Below, piece by piece: positions 27,877 to 38,146 of a stretch of DNA of 64,000 bases. Every line of letters starts with the position of its first letter. Within the stretch, counting starts at the first letter, position 1. This DNA comes from Candidatus Bathyarchaeota archaeon B24 (GTDB taxonomy: Archaea > Thermoproteota > CALKCG01 > B24): assembly GCA_001593865.1 (NCBI GenBank), contig LUCB01000005.1, forward strand, positions 1-64,000. Reading direction: 5' to 3'. The position numbers and the translations under genes are program-made. A model generated the notes under the pieces. The model was not told where the DNA came from. It ran no database searches and worked only from the letters and a program-made list of their open reading frames with translations.

Positions 27877-29079
27877 TTGATCGATGTGGAGCCCTTCGAC
27901 TATAGACGCTACTATCGTCTCGTCGAGGAGAGTAGGAGACGGGTCGAGGCTGTCCGGGATTTCGAGGAACCCGATAGGGTGCCGGTCATCATAGGTCTGG
28001 GCGGACCCTATTATGCTAAGCTTTTCGGCTACACGTTCGCAGAGTACTACGGCGACTTTAAGGTGATGTTAGAGGTCCAGGTGAAAGGTATCAAGTGGAG
28101 GATCCATTGGCTGAAGGACGACTTCACATCCATCGGCGTGGGCTTCGACCTAGGCTCCATAGCCGAAGGCATAGTCTTCGACTGCGATATCCGCATGCCC
28201 GATGAGAGAAACCCCTGGATGAGTCCCTGGATCGTGCCTTCGATACGGAGGCTTGAGGATATAGACCGGCTTGAGGTCCCCGACCCCGCGAAACATAAGG
28301 GGATCCAGGAGTACTATCGAAAGTTCGAAGAGTTCAGGCTGTTAGCTAAGAGGAATTACGGCGATATACCTGTCTGGGGTGGTCTTGGAATACATCCCCC
28401 AGTTTCGGCCGCAGGCTCTCTGATGGGTCCGCGGCGGCTCTACTCTTGGCTTCTAAAGTACCCTTGTGAGATGCATAAGCTCTTCAGGAAGCTCGAGGAG
28501 ACGTTCGTGGTTCTACGGGAGTATTACTTCGAGGTCACGGGGGCCGATGGAGGTTATCTGGGTCTATGCGACGACCACGCGGGATACCTGAACCGAGATA
28601 TGTATAAACGCTTCGCTCTTCCCTACAACCTGAGGCTTTACGAGCGTTTCGGGCATAAGGGTAGAAGCCTTCACATGGATTCCCACATGGACCACATAGC
28701 AGATATACTAGTCGATGTTTATAAGGTCGGGGACGTGGACGTAGGTGTCGAGAACGACATAAGAGTGCTGGCGGAGGCGTTTAGGGGTAAGGTGGTCTTC
28801 AACGGTAACGCTAACTGGAGGGTGCTTCTGAAGTGCTCTCCGGAGGCTGCGGAGATGGAGGTCGAAAGGTGCATATACTATGCGGCTCCGTCACGCGGCT
28901 ACATATTCGACAACGGTGGAGAAACATACGCGAACATACCGGCGGAGATGCTGAAGTACGAGGTCGAGTACGCGAAGAAGGTCGGAAGATACCCGATAAA
29001 GCGGAGTCGATTTAAGCATCTAGACGTGGTCGAGAAGAGGTCTCGGGAGACCCATAGGTTCTGGGAGATATGCCTTTAG
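27877..29079 (+). CDS. Uroporphyrinogen decarboxylase-like (methyltransferase) family protein
   Basis: Overall URO-D-like barrel pattern; MDSHMDHIADILVDVYKVGDVDVGVENDIRVLAEAFRGKVVFNGNAN. Confidence 0.78.
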   Translation: MIDVEPFDYRRYYRLVEESRRRVEAVRDFEEPDRVPVIIGLGGPYYAKLFGYTFAEYYGDFKVMLEVQVKGIKWRIHWLKDDFTSIGVGFDLGSIAEGIVFDCDIRMPDERNPWMSPWIVPSIRRLEDIDRLEVPDPAKHKGIQEYYRKFEEFRLLAKRNYGDIPVWGGLGIHPPVSAAGSLMGPRRLYSWLLKYPCEMHKLFRKLEETFVVLREYYFEVTGADGGYLGLCDDHAGYLNRDMYKRFALPYNLRLYERFGHKGRSLHMDSHMDHIADILVDVYKVGDVDVGVENDIRVLAEAFRGKVVFNGNANWRVLLKCSPEAAEMEVERCIYYAAPSRGYIFDNGGETYANIPAEMLKYEVEYAKKVGRYPIKRSRFKHLDVVEKRSRETHRFWEICL

Positions 29080-29141
29080 AAAGGCTACCTGGATATTTAT
29101 TCGGATAAACGTTTTAATCGGCGGAAATCATATAACTCTTA

Positions 29142-29846
29142 GTGCGTTTCATGGAAGACTACGTCATCGAGGTCAAAGACGTTAGCAAGGTCTACAGAAG
29201 CGAAGGCGGCGTGGAGACATGGGCTTTACGAGACGTGAATCTGAACCTTCGCAGAGGAGACCTCGCCGCCATAATGGGTCCATCGGGCCACGGTAAGTCT
29301 ACGCTTTTGCACATAATGGGTCTGCTGGATAGACCGTCTAAGGGAACGGTTGTGATAGACGGGGTAGATACGAGTAGGCTTTCGGATGCCGAGCTAGCCT
29401 ACATAAGAGGCGTGAAAATAGGGTTCGTATTCCAGATGTACAACCTGATAAACCGTATAACCGTTTTGGAGAACATCGAGCTTCCCCTAGTGGCTAGGGG
29501 GGTTCCTAGGGCTAAACGGATCGCCATGGCCCGTGAAGCCCTGTTGAAGGTCGAGGGCGACGAGTCTTGGCTCGATAAACGTCCTACCCAGCTAAGCGGC
29601 GGTCAGCAGCAGAGGGTCGCCTTGGCTAGGGCTATAGTGCATAACCCGTCGATAATACTAGCGGATGAGCCGACCGGGGCCTTAGACTCCAAGACGAGCA
29701 TAGAGATACTTAGGCTTTTCCAGAAGCTGAACCGGGAGGGATGCACCATAGTCATAGTTACTCATAGTCCCGAAGTTGCCTCCTATACTAGGAGGGTAAT
29801 TTTCTTAAGAGATGGTAGGATAGTAGGTGAGGAGGAGAGAGGTTGA
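29142..29846 (+). CDS. ABC transporter ATP-binding protein (MacB/LolD type)
   Basis: MGPSGHGKSTLLHIMGLLDRPSKG, LSGGQQQRVALARAI, LADEPTGALD. Confidence 0.93.
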   Translation: MRFMEDYVIEVKDVSKVYRSEGGVETWALRDVNLNLRRGDLAAIMGPSGHGKSTLLHIMGLLDRPSKGTVVIDGVDTSRLSDAELAYIRGVKIGFVFQMYNLINRITVLENIELPLVARGVPRAKRIAMAREALLKVEGDESWLDKRPTQLSGGQQQRVALARAIVHNPSIILADEPTGALDSKTSIEILRLFQKLNREGCTIVIVTHSPEVASYTRRVIFLRDGRIVGEEERG

Positions 29847-32800
29847 CCGTGGACGAGTTTAGACGGCTTGAATCCTTAATCCTCGTCCTGATTCTGCTTC
29901 TAGGCTCGACCTATGTATGTATGGATGAGGCTTATCCACGTCCAGGCGGTTTAGCGGTCGTAGACTCTTTCTGGGGTACGAGGGGTCAGCCTAGAAAAGC
30001 ATATCCTGGAACCCGGGACAACCTTTTAACGGTTCTACTTCGAAACGACATGGATGAGAACGTAACGAGTTTAACGGGTTATCTCGCTCTCCCAGGAGGC
30101 TTTACAGACTTCTACGGCCGTAAAACCCCGGTCGATACGTGGAGCGGCTCTCTAGAGCCTGGAGATACCGTTAGCCTAAGCTATCACATAGACATAGACT
30201 CCTCGGTCGAGCCTGGGACGTATTATGCGTCGTTAACGGTCGAGTATATCTTGGAAGACGGCTCAGAGGGGGAGGTCGACCTAAACGTCGCGCTCCACGT
30301 GGATCCCACACCGGTTCTGAGGATAGAGGTGGTCAACATCTACTGGGGTTCCCCTGGAAACCCGTACATAGCTGTGCCTGGCTCTAGAGACGTAGACCTA
30401 GTGGTCGAGGTCTTAAACCTAGACAACTACCCGATCAGGGAACTCACGGCATACCTCGACCTACCCGGGGATATAAAAGACCTTTACGGTTCTGACGAAG
30501 TGGTCTGCACGGTGTCCGGGGTCGGAGCTGGGGGAGGCTTAGCTAGGCTGGTCTTCAGAAGCCTACAGGTCTCCGAGGACGCTAGTCCAGGGTCTTACCT
30601 ATGCCGGCTTGACCTAGAATACCTGTTCGACCTCGAAGGCTCGACTGTCGAACAGAGTAGAGGCTTCGATATATACGTTAAGATATCGGGGAAACCCGAA
30701 GCCCCCGTGGAGCTTGCCTCTGCCTATTGGAGCTATGGAGGCGAGCCGACTGTGGCTTTCCCAGGCTCAATGGGTATAAGCCTACACCTAACACTCGTGA
30801 ACCTAGGCTCTTACGACGTTTCGGCGTCTAAAGTCGAGGTCAAGACGCCTAAGGGCTTCAGGCTTCTGAGGGCTTCCGGCAGCATCTTCAACCCGACCCC
30901 AAGCGGCTCCTCCGCGTCTCTGAACTTAGACTTCAACATAACAGAGGAAACCGCGCCTGGGAAATATATACTACATCTGACTCTTTGGTACGTAATCCAC
31001 TGTGGTGGTAAAGGCACGGAGGCTAAGGCCAGCCTCCGGATACCTGTCGAAGTCGAAGACCCCTCCGGGGTCGACACGGAGCTTGAAGTGGTCTCCGCAT
31101 ACTGGGGTTCCCCTGGAAACCTTAGGGTCGCTACACCAGGTTCGAGGCTTATGCCCTTAACCTTAGAGATAATGAACCGGGGTGTTTACCAAGCGTCCTC
31201 CCTCGTCATAGACTTTGCGCTTCCAGACGGGTTTAAACCATCCTACGGCTTTGCTAGGGCATCGGTAAGAAGCCTGATAGCATCCGGCGGGTCGGCTTCC
31301 GTGACCATATACCTCGACTTAGACCTAGGGGTAGCCCCCGGCCTCCACACGTTTCAGGTGAACATAAGCTATAGGGTCAGCGTCGGGGGAGCGGTCTTCG
31401 ACCGGTTTAAGACGTTCAACATAACCCTGCCAGTGGAGGAGGCGGCTGGGAGCTCGTATCTCGAAGTGTCTTCTGTGGATTGGGCTGATGGTAGACCCGT
31501 GTATCCAGGCGACGAGGATGTCGAACTGACCGTGGGTTTAGTCAACAGGGCGGCGTATCCGATATCCGGTGTACACGCCATACTGTATCTACCTGAGGGC
31601 TTCGAGGGAGACTACGGCTCATCGACCGTCGAGCTTTACGAGCAAGGCTCCATACGTAGATGGGGAGGTTTCACGCTTAGCTTTAAGATGAGCATCGATA
31701 AGGGTCTAAGCCCAGGCATATACGAGATGGTTCTTCAGCTAAACTACATCCTCGAAAGCGGTGGTCTGGGTGTGAAGTGTGAGGAAACCCATGTGCTGAA
31801 AGTTGAGGTCAGCCGGTTAGAGGGAGTCGAATTTGTACAGAGCCTATGGTATGGGAGCAGCGCAGGACCGGGGGATACAGGTGTACGGCTTTTGACTGTT
31901 TTGAGGAACACGGGTATACCTAGTATGAGCGGCATAGTCGGTTATGTCGAGATGCCTAGGGGCTTCACCATAGTCCTTACCGGCAATAGGACCGCCAAGC
32001 TCATACCTTCGAGTTTGAGGGCCACGACCTCCATCCCGACCCTCGGAGCCGGGGTCATACCGTCTGAGATACCACTCCAGCTTCAGCCTATGAGCTCCGC
32101 CTCCAAGGGAGACGACATATACTTCATGATCCCGCTTAACATAAGCCTAGACGTGCCGACCGGAAACTACCGGTTCAACATAACCCTGAGTTTCCTAGAC
32201 CAGTGGGGTAGTCTCCAGGAGATACCCGTCAGATGCACGCTCCCGCTGCTCGGCTCCATAAAGCTCATACGCGTCGAGGCTGTCTCCACCCTCCTCACAA
32301 TCGGGGAGCCTGATAACAGGCTCTCGCTTAAGCTTGTGAATCAGGGGACCGCTCCGGCGTATGACGTGTATCTGGGCATACTGGGTCTCCCACCAGGCCT
32401 ATCGGTCGAGCAGAGCATGTTCTACATACCGTCCATACCGGCCGGGGGAGAAGCTGTCGTCGAGACAAACGTCTACATAAACCCAGATATCCAGTATAAA
32501 GGCCCCATGACCGGTCTCGCCTTGATAATGTTTAAAGACGTCTACGGCACGTTACAGAAGTACAACCAGACGTTTCCCCTGATGGTAAGGGGGAACATAG
32601 AGTTTCAGGTGATGTCCGTGACCTCTACGCCATCACCGGCCTATAAGGGTGCTTTGCTCATGGTGTCCGGTATAATACTTAACCGGGGCCGCGAAACCGC
32701 AAAGCATGTCTCCGTATATCTGTTGAAGAGTTCGGCCATAGAGCTTACAGAGGGCTCCAGCCAATACATAGGCGATATAGACCCCGACGCCCAGGTCCCG

Positions 32801-33064
32801 TTCACGATAGAGGCCGAGGTGGTCGGTGAAGAGGGATTCTACAACCTAACGCTGATAGTCGAATACTTCGACAACTACGGCGGAAGCTACTCTAAAATTT
32901 ACCAGTTCCCCCTTGAAGTAGGACCTCCTCCTAAAGCCGAGGCTCCCCCCTTAGAGGAGCAGTTCTACCGGTTTCTACCGGCTATACTCACAGGGGTGTT
33001 CTTAGTGGTCATAGGCTATCTGGTCCTACGCTATGTCCGTAGAACCATGGGGCGAGGGGGATAG
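29843..33064 (+). CDS. Giant secreted/membrane-anchored repeat protein (about eight CARDB/COG1361-like beta repeats, C-terminal TM)
   Basis: Recurrent V.S.YWGSPG.P..A.PGSR...L.V...N......LTxYLxLPxGF...YG units; C-terminal FLPAILTGVFLVVIGYLVLRYVRR. Confidence 0.8.
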   Translation: MTVDEFRRLESLILVLILLLGSTYVCMDEAYPRPGGLAVVDSFWGTRGQPRKAYPGTRDNLLTVLLRNDMDENVTSLTGYLALPGGFTDFYGRKTPVDTWSGSLEPGDTVSLSYHIDIDSSVEPGTYYASLTVEYILEDGSEGEVDLNVALHVDPTPVLRIEVVNIYWGSPGNPYIAVPGSRDVDLVVEVLNLDNYPIRELTAYLDLPGDIKDLYGSDEVVCTVSGVGAGGGLARLVFRSLQVSEDASPGSYLCRLDLEYLFDLEGSTVEQSRGFDIYVKISGKPEAPVELASAYWSYGGEPTVAFPGSMGISLHLTLVNLGSYDVSASKVEVKTPKGFRLLRASGSIFNPTPSGSSASLNLDFNITEETAPGKYILHLTLWYVIHCGGKGTEAKASLRIPVEVEDPSGVDTELEVVSAYWGSPGNLRVATPGSRLMPLTLEIMNRGVYQASSLVIDFALPDGFKPSYGFARASVRSLIASGGSASVTIYLDLDLGVAPGLHTFQVNISYRVSVGGAVFDRFKTFNITLPVEEAAGSSYLEVSSVDWADGRPVYPGDEDVELTVGLVNRAAYPISGVHAILYLPEGFEGDYGSSTVELYEQGSIRRWGGFTLSFKMSIDKGLSPGIYEMVLQLNYILESGGLGVKCEETHVLKVEVSRLEGVEFVQSLWYGSSAGPGDTGVRLLTVLRNTGIPSMSGIVGYVEMPRGFTIVLTGNRTAKLIPSSLRATTSIPTLGAGVIPSEIPLQLQPMSSASKGDDIYFMIPLNISLDVPTGNYRFNITLSFLDQWGSLQEIPVRCTLPLLGSIKLIRVEAVSTLLTIGEPDNRLSLKLVNQGTAPAYDVYLGILGLPPGLSVEQSMFYIPSIPAGGEAVVETNVYINPDIQYKGPMTGLALIMFKDVYGTLQKYNQTFPLMVRGNIEFQVMSVTSTPSPAYKGALLMVSGIILNRGRETAKHVSVYLLKSSAIELTEGSSQYIGDIDPDAQVPFTIEAEVVGEEGFYNLTLIVEYFDNYGGSYSKIYQFPLEVGPPPKAEAPPLEEQFYRFLPAILTGVFLVVIGYLVLRYVRRTMGRGG

Positions 33065-33067
33065 CGG

Positions 33068-34276
33068 TTGAACCCCTCAGACATCCTCAGGCTGGTCGTG
33101 AGGGCGGTGACCGAGCGTAGACTACGTTCGACCCTGACGATCCTAGGGATAGTCATAGGCCCTGCGGCTATGATCGCCATAATCGGGGCCACCAAAGGCT
33201 TCACTCATGTGATCACGGAGCAGCTAACCTCTCTAGGTCAGAACACGGTCATAGTGTTCCCCGCTAAAGACTACAAGCTAACCTACTCAGATGTCCTTAG
33301 GATCAGGCGTATACCGTTCATATCGCATGTGACGCCTTTCTACCAGGCGTCGGGGGAGCTCAGAAAACCCGACGGTGAAAAGGTTAGGGTGACGATCTAC
33401 GCGTTCGACCTAGTGATTCTAACAAGAGTTATCGCCGGTCTAGAGGTCGAGGAGGGTAGGATACCTCCCGCTAAGGCCTATGCGTCTTGCGTCTTAGGCT
33501 CCGATATCGCGTCCTCGGAGAAAACGGGTGCGAGGCTTTACAAGCCAGGCGCGGCTCTAACGGTCAAGGTGCCGGTCATAGAGGACGACTCGATAACGGT
33601 GAAGAATCTCAACTTCATAGTCTCCGCGGTCTTGAAGCCCTACGGGACGATGATGCTCGTCAACCCGGATAAGTCTATATTTCTACCCCTTGACGCCGGT
33701 AAGGCTCTGCTGGCTCAGCAATACTACACCGGGGTCTTCATAGTGGTCAGGGATGTCGACAGGGTCGAGGACGTGGTCAGCAGGGTTAGGGATATGTACG
33801 GAGACTACGTCGAGGTCGTATCGATCAAGCAGATCGCTAAAACAGTCAGCAACATCATACACGTGTTAGACGTTCTACTGTTCTCCACTTCGTCGATAAG
33901 CTTCGCCGTGGCCGTTACCGGGATAATGGCTACGATGTTCACCTCTGTTATGGAGAGGACGCGGGAGATAGGTATCATGAAGGCCGTCGGCTTCACGAGC
34001 CGGCAGATCATGATACTCATGCTTTCTGAAAGCCTCTTCATGAGCGTAGTAGGAGGGGTGACGGGTGTAGCCGTCGGAGCGGTCGGAGCGTATATACTGA
34101 CCGGTAGAACCCTCGCCTTCGCAGAGAATATAACCTTCACGGCTAAGCCGGCTATAACACCTGACCTCGTGGCCGAGGCCCTGCTCATGGCCGTCTCCGT
34201 CGGCGTGGTCGGAGGGATACTCCCCGCCTTCAGAGCCTCAAGGCTTCCGCCTGTAGAAGCGCTCAGGTATGAGTAA
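33068..34276 (+). CDS. ABC transporter permease (MacB/FtsX family)
   Basis: RRLRSTLTILGIVIGPAAMIAIIGATKG and MERTREIGIMKAVGFTSRQIMILMLSESL. Confidence 0.92.
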   Translation: MNPSDILRLVVRAVTERRLRSTLTILGIVIGPAAMIAIIGATKGFTHVITEQLTSLGQNTVIVFPAKDYKLTYSDVLRIRRIPFISHVTPFYQASGELRKPDGEKVRVTIYAFDLVILTRVIAGLEVEEGRIPPAKAYASCVLGSDIASSEKTGARLYKPGAALTVKVPVIEDDSITVKNLNFIVSAVLKPYGTMMLVNPDKSIFLPLDAGKALLAQQYYTGVFIVVRDVDRVEDVVSRVRDMYGDYVEVVSIKQIAKTVSNIIHVLDVLLFSTSSISFAVAVTGIMATMFTSVMERTREIGIMKAVGFTSRQIMILMLSESLFMSVVGGVTGVAVGAVGAYILTGRTLAFAENITFTAKPAITPDLVAEALLMAVSVGVVGGILPAFRASRLPPVEALRYE

Positions 34277-34321
34277 AACCTTAAAACTCCATCGTCTTCT
34301 AGATTCCCAGGTGTCCACGGT

Positions 34322-35296
34322 TTGGTAGGCTTAGCTATCGTAGGTTTCGGGTCTATAGGGAGAGAACACGCGTCGAGTATAGTAAAGCTATCTGAAGCCG
34401 AGCTTGTAGGAGTCTACGATGTCTCGTATGAGGCTAGACGATTCGCCCGTGAAAAATATGGGGTTAAGTCTTATGGAAAGTTGGAGGAGCTTCTTCGGGA
34501 CCCAAGCGTCGACGGCGTGGTGGTATGCACTCCACCCTACATCCACGCAGAGGTATGCTCCAAGGCGGCGCAAGCCGGTAAGCATGTATTCTGCGAGAAA
34601 CCCTTGACCGCCTCATGGGATGATGCGTTGAAGCTAAGAGATGTCGTAAGGTCTTCCGGTATCAAGTTCATGACAGGCTTCGTCCTCAGATACTTCCCGG
34701 TCTACGTCGAGGTCGAGAAGCTCCTATCCACGGGTAAACTAGGTAAGGTATACAGCGTACTGCTAACCGACGCAGGCGGCCTATATCCCTTAGGCGCCGG
34801 CGATTTCCGGAGGTTTAAGCGTTTGAACGCGGGGATAGGTGAGCAGCTGATTCACGAGGTCGATGCGCTCAGGTTTCTAGCCGGAGACGCGGCTAAGGTC
34901 TATGCTAGAGGTGGGAGGTTTAAACACGAGGTCTTAGACTACGAGGATAACATCGTAATCCTGGCGACGATGGAGAACGGGGCGATAGGGACAATTCTCG
35001 GAAGCCTGACGGCTAAACTGTATCGGCGAGACGGCTACTTGATATGCGAGAATGGGACCGTGGCATTCGACCTGAGAAACTCGACTGTGGAGGCTAGAAT
35101 AGACGGTGAAGAGTTCAAGGTTAAACCGGAGAGAAACAACCCATTCCTTGATGAGATGAGGGACTTTGTATCATGGTTGAAAACTGGTAAAAAGCCTAAA
35201 GCGACGTTCGAAGATGGGTTTAAAGCTCAGGAGATACTCGAAGCCGCCTACAGGTCTATCGAGGAGTCCAGAGAGGTTATACTGCCTTTGAGCTGA
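34322..35296 (+). CDS. Gfo/Idh/MocA family oxidoreductase
   Basis: LAIVGFGSIGREHASSI, VVCTPPYIHAEV, AGKHVFCEKPLT. Confidence 0.93.
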   Translation: MVGLAIVGFGSIGREHASSIVKLSEAELVGVYDVSYEARRFAREKYGVKSYGKLEELLRDPSVDGVVVCTPPYIHAEVCSKAAQAGKHVFCEKPLTASWDDALKLRDVVRSSGIKFMTGFVLRYFPVYVEVEKLLSTGKLGKVYSVLLTDAGGLYPLGAGDFRRFKRLNAGIGEQLIHEVDALRFLAGDAAKVYARGGRFKHEVLDYEDNIVILATMENGAIGTILGSLTAKLYRRDGYLICENGTVAFDLRNSTVEARIDGEEFKVKPERNNPFLDEMRDFVSWLKTGKKPKATFEDGFKAQEILEAAYRSIEESREVILPLS

Positions 35297-35304
35297 GCGA
35301 CCGT

Positions 35305-35637
35305 TTAAACCGCCATATACCCAGGCCCTTCGGCTCGCCGTGGTTTTTCAGGAAGCTTTATCTCACCGAATTTTCTCTCGTAGGCTTCTACGTGCTCCTT
35401 AAGCCACATGAGCAGAGCCTTCGCTTGGAAGGGATTCATGAGCAGCCTACACTGTATGGTACGTTTCACCGCTACCTTAGAGGAGTCTGGTGGCTGGGTT
35501 TCTAAAGCCCTATCCGCCATGAGCTCGTCTGTATAGACTATGGCCTCGAAGAAGCCCGGCCTATGCCCTCCGAAAACACCTGAGACGACTATGGTCCTAT
35601 AACATGGGCTACGTTCAACCTCAAACCTCACAGACAA
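35305..35637 (-). CDS. DUF3467-like protein
   Basis: VSGVFGGHRPGFFEAIVYTDELM...RLLMNPFQAKALLMWLKEHVEAYERKFGEI. Confidence 0.65.
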   Translation of the reverse strand: MSVRFEVERSPCYRTIVVSGVFGGHRPGFFEAIVYTDELMADRALETQPPDSSKVAVKRTIQCRLLMNPFQAKALLMWLKEHVEAYERKFGEIKLPEKPRRAEGPGYMAV

Positions 35638-36875
35638 GCTTCATCAACCTCCCTGGGAAATGGTGTATGATCCTTGATAAGGGTATCCGTCTGGCTTCTA
35701 AATCGAACGTAGGTGAAAGCTTAAGCAGAGGAAGGGGCTTAAGGGTAAGTTGGATGAACCGTTTTATCGAGCTTAAAGTCGGTTCCTACACCGTGGCGTT
35801 TAGACGGGATTCCCTAGAGAGATATCTGAAGAAACGTTTCTCCGGTGAGGTAAAGCTTGTCGATGTACGTAAGCTCGGTGAGGGCTTCCATAACGCAGGT
35901 TTCATGCTCGACTTCAAGCTGAACGGAAAACCGAGAAGCCTCGTCATGAGGGTCGTCCGAGGCGACACCGGTTGGGGTCACGACTACCCAAGCGATAGGG
36001 CTTCCGTGCTTCTGCTACAGCATATGCTCTACAACTCCGCCCCCGAGGGGACGTGCATCCCGTCTATAGACGTCCTAGCCGTTATGAAGGACGGGTCTCT
36101 AACCTCGCTTGGAGAATCGGTGGAGTTCATACACCTAGTAGAGCCTCTCACAGAAGAACACGGCCGGCCCTACGTAGACTACCTAGTCGATGTAGCGGAA
36201 AGAGGATGCTTGACGGATATGGATAGACGTATGTGTCTCAGATGCTCAGAGTACCTGGCGAGCCTACACTCGGAGAAGGTCGAAAACAGGAACCTCTACA
36301 TCAGGCATATAAGAGACCTCGTGGGGCACGGAGAGATGCTCATGGGTGTTATAGACACATATCCGGAGGAGCTGGACTTTATATCGGAAGAGGAGCTGTG
36401 CCGTATAGAGGTCGAAGCCGTGAAGTGGAGGAACCGTCTGAAAAGGAAAACCTACCGGCTCTCTAGGATACACGGAGACTTCCACCCGTTCGGGAACATA
36501 CGGTTCAAAAGAGACGGCTCCATCATGGCCCTAGACCTCTCCAGAGAAATGTACGGTGAACCCGCAGACGACGTCTCGGCTTTGACGATAAACTACATTT
36601 TTATAAGTATATGGAGGCTCGGCTCCCTCGAAGAACCCTTCATACAGCTTCTGAGACTCTTCTACCGTGACTACCTCAACCGAACGGGGGACGAGGAATT
36701 GCTCAAGGTTATACAGCCGTTCTACGCGTTCAGGGGAATGGTCGTAGCTCATCCGCTGTACTATCCAGATATGCGTAGAGAGCAGAGGCGTATGCTCGTC
36801 AACTTCGTCCTCAACGTCCTAGAGACCGAGGAGTTCAACCCCGACGAGGTGGAAAGATACATCAAGCCGCCTTAG
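35604..36875 (+). CDS. Aminoglycoside phosphotransferase-like kinase; true start probably downstream of 35604
   Basis: RIHGDFHPFGNIRFKRDGSIMALDLSREMYGEPADDVSAL (APH catalytic and DFG-like region). Confidence 0.78.
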   Translation: MGYVQPQTSQTSFINLPGKWCMILDKGIRLASKSNVGESLSRGRGLRVSWMNRFIELKVGSYTVAFRRDSLERYLKKRFSGEVKLVDVRKLGEGFHNAGFMLDFKLNGKPRSLVMRVVRGDTGWGHDYPSDRASVLLLQHMLYNSAPEGTCIPSIDVLAVMKDGSLTSLGESVEFIHLVEPLTEEHGRPYVDYLVDVAERGCLTDMDRRMCLRCSEYLASLHSEKVENRNLYIRHIRDLVGHGEMLMGVIDTYPEELDFISEEELCRIEVEAVKWRNRLKRKTYRLSRIHGDFHPFGNIRFKRDGSIMALDLSREMYGEPADDVSALTINYIFISIWRLGSLEEPFIQLLRLFYRDYLNRTGDEELLKVIQPFYAFRGMVVAHPLYYPDMRREQRRMLVNFVLNVLETEEFNPDEVERYIKPP

Positions 36876-38128
36876 AAACCAGCCTTCAAAGGGTCTTGCT
36901 TGAGAAGCTCCCTCAGAAGAACTGTGGCGTATCCGCCTTGAGGCAGTGTGAAGGAGAGAACCGGTTTAGAACCTGGCTGAACCGTTAGCTTAAGCTCTGT
37001 GAACTTCATGAAGACTTCCCTGAAAACAGCCTTACACTTTATACCCAGCTCTTCGACCTTAAACTCCTCAGGTTTAACGTCCTCCTCGGCCATGACCTCC
37101 CTGATGAGTTCTCCAGGTCTCCCTCTAAGCCTCTCGAACCTGACACCTACTCCTGGGGCCACCATGTAGATGACCGATAGACCGCGTCTAACCATCGAGC
37201 TGTCTTTAGCGCCTCTGACTATGTCGCCCTCCATTATGGCCGTCGGGTCGAGCTTCGTCTCTATAAGCCGTCTACTCAGAGCCAGGTTAAACAGGTAAGA
37301 CTGGTATCCGGACACGTAGAGCAGTCGTAGGCTTCTAGGTAAATGTTTGAGAACCTCAAGAGGGCTATGGCCCTCTAGGAGTTTTCTGACGACAAGCCTC
37401 TCGTAGAAGAGGGTTCTGGGATATTTTTCAAGCGCCTCCTTAAGCTTTCCCTCTTCGAAAAGCCTTCTAGCCTCATACGATAGCGGAGGCTCCCATGGAT
37501 ATGGATTTCCGGCTATCTCCCTCACGGCGGCATCCCACATGCGTTTAACTATGAACCTACCGACGACGTGGGTGTTCGGTCTTCTGACACCGAACCTCTG
37601 ATACCCGTAGAAACCAGGTATACCAGATAGCTCTGATAGCTCTTTCAACGCGTCTATGAACTTCTTGAGCTCCCCCTTATCTCGTAGAGACACGGCTATC
37701 TTGAACCTGTTGCCTCTTAAAGCACCGGGTCTAAGCCTCCTGTTGGAGTAGCCGACAAGCCTCAGGCTTACACGTCCATCGTCTAGGTTCTCCTTGACCT
37801 CGGATAGCCTGTCGGCTGGGACAGTGATATACTGTCTAGTAACGGCCACGGTATCCTTCAAACCAGCGTATCTTACGTCCTTGACCGAGACTCCTAGAAG
37901 CCTAGCCACCCTCCTAACGGCGGTGAACGTATCCATACGCCTCTTCTCCATAAGATACACGGCGTATCCCCTCTCCATACGCCGCTCGACTATCCTCAAG
38001 TCCGTGACCTCCTCGACCTCGAAGTCTTCGACCTTCTCCCTTATCCTACCGGCCACAGGTGGGCTTCTAGTCACATAGACCAGCATTCCGACTCTCTTAT
38101 CGATCTCGGGCGGCTCTATGGTCTTCAC
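36872..38128 (-). CDS. truD: tRNA pseudouridine(13) synthase TruD
   Basis: VRYAGLKDTVAVTRQYITV, GYSNRRLRPGALRGNRFKI, IPGFYGYQRFGVRRPNTHVVGR. Confidence 0.95.
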   Translation of the reverse strand: MKTIEPPEIDKRVGMLVYVTRSPPVAGRIREKVEDFEVEEVTDLRIVERRMERGYAVYLMEKRRMDTFTAVRRVARLLGVSVKDVRYAGLKDTVAVTRQYITVPADRLSEVKENLDDGRVSLRLVGYSNRRLRPGALRGNRFKIAVSLRDKGELKKFIDALKELSELSGIPGFYGYQRFGVRRPNTHVVGRFIVKRMWDAAVREIAGNPYPWEPPLSYEARRLFEEGKLKEALEKYPRTLFYERLVVRKLLEGHSPLEVLKHLPRSLRLLYVSGYQSYLFNLALSRRLIETKLDPTAIMEGDIVRGAKDSSMVRRGLSVIYMVAPGVGVRFERLRGRPGELIREVMAEEDVKPEEFKVEELGIKCKAVFREVFMKFTELKLTVQPGSKPVLSFTLPQGGYATVLLRELLKQDPLKAGF

Positions 38129-38146
38129 TCCGACATCACCGCGGCT

